Shown piece after piece: positions 5,878-7,203 of a DNA stretch of 7,203 nucleotides. The notes under the pieces are model-generated. The model was not told the DNA's origin. It saw nothing but the letters and a program-made list of their open reading frames with translations, and ran no database searches. Every line of letters starts with the position of its first letter. Position 1 is the first letter of the stretch. Origin of the DNA: Oscillospiraceae bacterium. Lineage in GTDB: Bacteria; Bacillota; Clostridia; Oscillospirales; Ruminococcaceae. Both the position numbers and the translations under genes were made by a program. Location: contig CAAFQL010000370.1 in assembly GCA_900765125.1 (NCBI GenBank), forward strand, positions 1-7,203, written 5' to 3'.

Positions 5878-7014
5878 ATGAGAAAAAGATTTTCCCGGAG
5901 GGCTGCTGTGCGTCTTAAACGCAGGATATTTGTAGTTACAGGTGTACTTTTAACGGTGTTTATTATTTGTATTTTTGTGACAGGAGGATTTTCAGAAAAG
6001 GTATCTGAAAATAACAGTTCCGATATGAATTCCGGACAACTCAGCAATGTATGCAATGAGGTGTATATGGATCTCAAAAGAGAAGAATGGGATCCTCTCA
6101 GTGATGAGGCACTTGAAGCAGCGTCCACGGATCAGTCGGAGAAAAAAGAAAAAAAAGAAAGTTCCGACAAAAAAGAAGCCGGAAGTAAGCCGTATCCTGA
6201 AAACTGGAATGAAAGTGATGAAACAGAGATCATTCGTACAACACTGGGCGGATATTCAGGAGATAAATTTTTTACTCTTGAAAATGGTGGTCAGGTAGTA
6301 AATTATACTTCTCACACAAACAGTGAACTTTTGCAGGAAAGTGTGCTTAAGCCTGCATTTAAAATATCTGTCAACGAAAAACCGCAGGTTCTAATAATGC
6401 ACACGCATACAACAGAAACTTATGAACCGTATGTCAGAGACTCCTTTGATCCGAGCTTTAATTACCGTACCACCGACAGCAGAAAAAATGTTATCGCAGT
6501 GGGTGAAGCTATAGCTGAAAAACTTAGAGCTGCCGGGATAGTTACAATTCATGATGAAACAATACATGATTATCCGTCATATACAGGTGCCTATGAAAGA
6601 AGTGCAGAGACAGTAAAATCCATTTTAGAAGAAAATCCCAGTATTCGTGTAGTTCTTGATATACATAGAGATGCTATAGGTACAGAGACTTCAATTACTC
6701 AGCCAATTGTAGAGATAAACGGCAAAGAATCGGCACAGGTAATGATAATATCCGGTTGTGATGATGGCACTATGGATATGCCGAATTATTTGTTTAATTT
6801 TCGATTTGCCTGTCGTTTGCAGGAACAGATAGAGAGTATGTATCCTGGTCTTGCAAGGCCTGTTCTCTTTGACTACAGAAGATATAATCAGGATTTAACT
6901 ACGGGCAGTCTGCTTATAGAAGTAGGCTCTCACGGAAACACGTTTGAGCAGGCTGTATATGCCGGGTCGCTTTTAGGTGATGCTTTAACAGAAGTTCTGC
7001 TTGATTTACATTAA
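5878..7014 (+). CDS. spoIIP: Stage II sporulation protein P (peptidoglycan hydrolase)
   Basis: SpoIIP is a membrane-anchored amidase and endopeptidase that, with SpoIID and SpoIIM, degrades septal peptidoglycan so the mother cell can engulf the forespore. The protein has 378 residues. A basic N-terminus (RKRFSRRAAVRLKRR) precedes one membrane helix (about 17-35), so the rest lies outside the cytoplasm. A low-complexity, charged linker follows (about 40-115, with a Lys/Glu-rich core at 88-101). The SpoIIP catalytic domain spans about 168-378. It shows VLIMHTHTTETYEP (His175, His177, Glu180), the DIHRDAIG motif (Asp261, His263, Arg264, Asp265) and the closing YNQDLTTGSLLIEVGSHGNT with Glu348, which I read as metal-binding and catalytic positions. 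The GAGGTGAT at 5867-5874 gives a clear ATG start. The gene appears to have its own sigma-E-type promoter. The B. subtilis neighbour gpr is not upstream here. All key motifs look intact, so the gene should be functional. Confidence 0.95.
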   Translation: MRKRFSRRAAVRLKRRIFVVTGVLLTVFIICIFVTGGFSEKVSENNSSDMNSGQLSNVCNEVYMDLKREEWDPLSDEALEAASTDQSEKKEKKESSDKKEAGSKPYPENWNESDETEIIRTTLGGYSGDKFFTLENGGQVVNYTSHTNSELLQESVLKPAFKISVNEKPQVLIMHTHTTETYEPYVRDSFDPSFNYRTTDSRKNVIAVGEAIAEKLRAAGIVTIHDETIHDYPSYTGAYERSAETVKSILEENPSIRVVLDIHRDAIGTETSITQPIVEINGKESAQVMIISGCDDGTMDMPNYLFNFRFACRLQEQIESMYPGLARPVLFDYRRYNQDLTTGSLLIEVGSHGNTFEQAVYAGSLLGDALTEVLLDLH

Positions 7015-7035
7015 ATAAAATGAGAGGAATATTAA

Positions 7036-7203
7036 ATGAAAGAACGCATTCTTAAAACAGTAAAAATACTTGCAGCATACATTATGTTGAATGCAGGTGT
7101 GCTCAGTTGGATAGAAGTTTCGGCAGTAACGGAAAATAAGATGAATACAGTGCAGACGGCAATGGCGGAAATAAAAACAGATTCTGAAAACAATCTTGAA
7201 ATA
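7036..7203 (+). CDS. Predicted secreted or membrane-anchored protein, 5' end only
   Basis: An open frame of 56 codons starts at the ATG at 7036 and runs off the window. The site GAGAGG at 7022-7027 lies eight bases before it. The N-terminus MKERILKTVK is basic and is followed by a hydrophobic stretch (ILAAYIMLNAGVLSWIEVSA, about residues 11-30). This fits a Sec signal peptide with cleavage after VSA, or a membrane anchor. After it come polar residues (VTENKMNTVQ, AEIKTDSENN). I do not recognise a family from this fragment. The gene starts 21 bases after spoIIP with no terminator between, so it is probably co-transcribed with spoIIP. Co-expression during engulfment is inference only. Confidence 0.65.
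   Translation, partial: MKERILKTVKILAAYIMLNAGVLSWIEVSAVTENKMNTVQTAMAEIKTDSENNLEI

Noticed and set aside
6047..6298. An 83-codon + strand open frame inside spoIIP
   Set aside because: It is in another frame over the Lys-rich linker, gives a Lys-rich nonsense protein, and has no ribosome site.

Overview
The window is about 7.2 kb of moderately AT-rich DNA. Every gene reads on the + strand, packed with short gaps, and almost every start has a strong Shine-Dalgarno sequence (AGGAGG, AAGGAG or GAGGTGAT). Chromosome condensation genes (scpA, scpB), spore-associated genes (gerW/ytfJ, a DacF/DacB-type carboxypeptidase, spoIIP) and a clostridial-type site-2 protease together point to a Gram-positive, endospore-lineage Firmicute. 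The gene content and codon style suggest a Clostridia gut anaerobe of the Ruminococcus/Oscillospiraceae type. That genus-level guess is inference.

Layout: (1) positions 2-5764 look like one long transcription unit. It holds the 3' end of an M50 site-2 protease gene, scpA, scpB, a DUF2953 membrane protein (YtfI-like), gerW/ytfJ, a D-Ala-D-Ala carboxypeptidase, an RluB-type pseudouridine synthase and metA. Gaps within it are at most about 60 bases and I see no terminator among them. (2) A hairpin followed by a T-run at 5774-5813 closes this unit. (3) A good match to a sporulation sigma-E promoter (5816-5844) follows, then spoIIP (5878-7014). (4) A final reading frame with a signal peptide starts at 7036 and runs off the window.

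The genes fall into three functional groups. ScpA and ScpB are the kleisin and accessory subunits of SMC condensin. The carboxypeptidase, SpoIIP and GerW belong to cell-wall and spore remodelling. RluB (rRNA modification) and MetA (methionine synthesis) are housekeeping passengers. The order scpA-scpB-...-carboxypeptidase-...-rluB recalls the Bacillus subtilis scpA-scpB-ypuI-dacB-spmA-spmB-rluB region. Here a DUF2953/gerW pair takes the ypuI position, spmA and spmB are absent, and metA is added. I found no CRISPR array, mobile element, tRNA, rRNA, riboswitch or clearly new system. The most useful observations are the terminator/sigma-E promoter boundary before spoIIP, the MetA residue that predicts acetyl-CoA use, and the rearranged conserved gene order.
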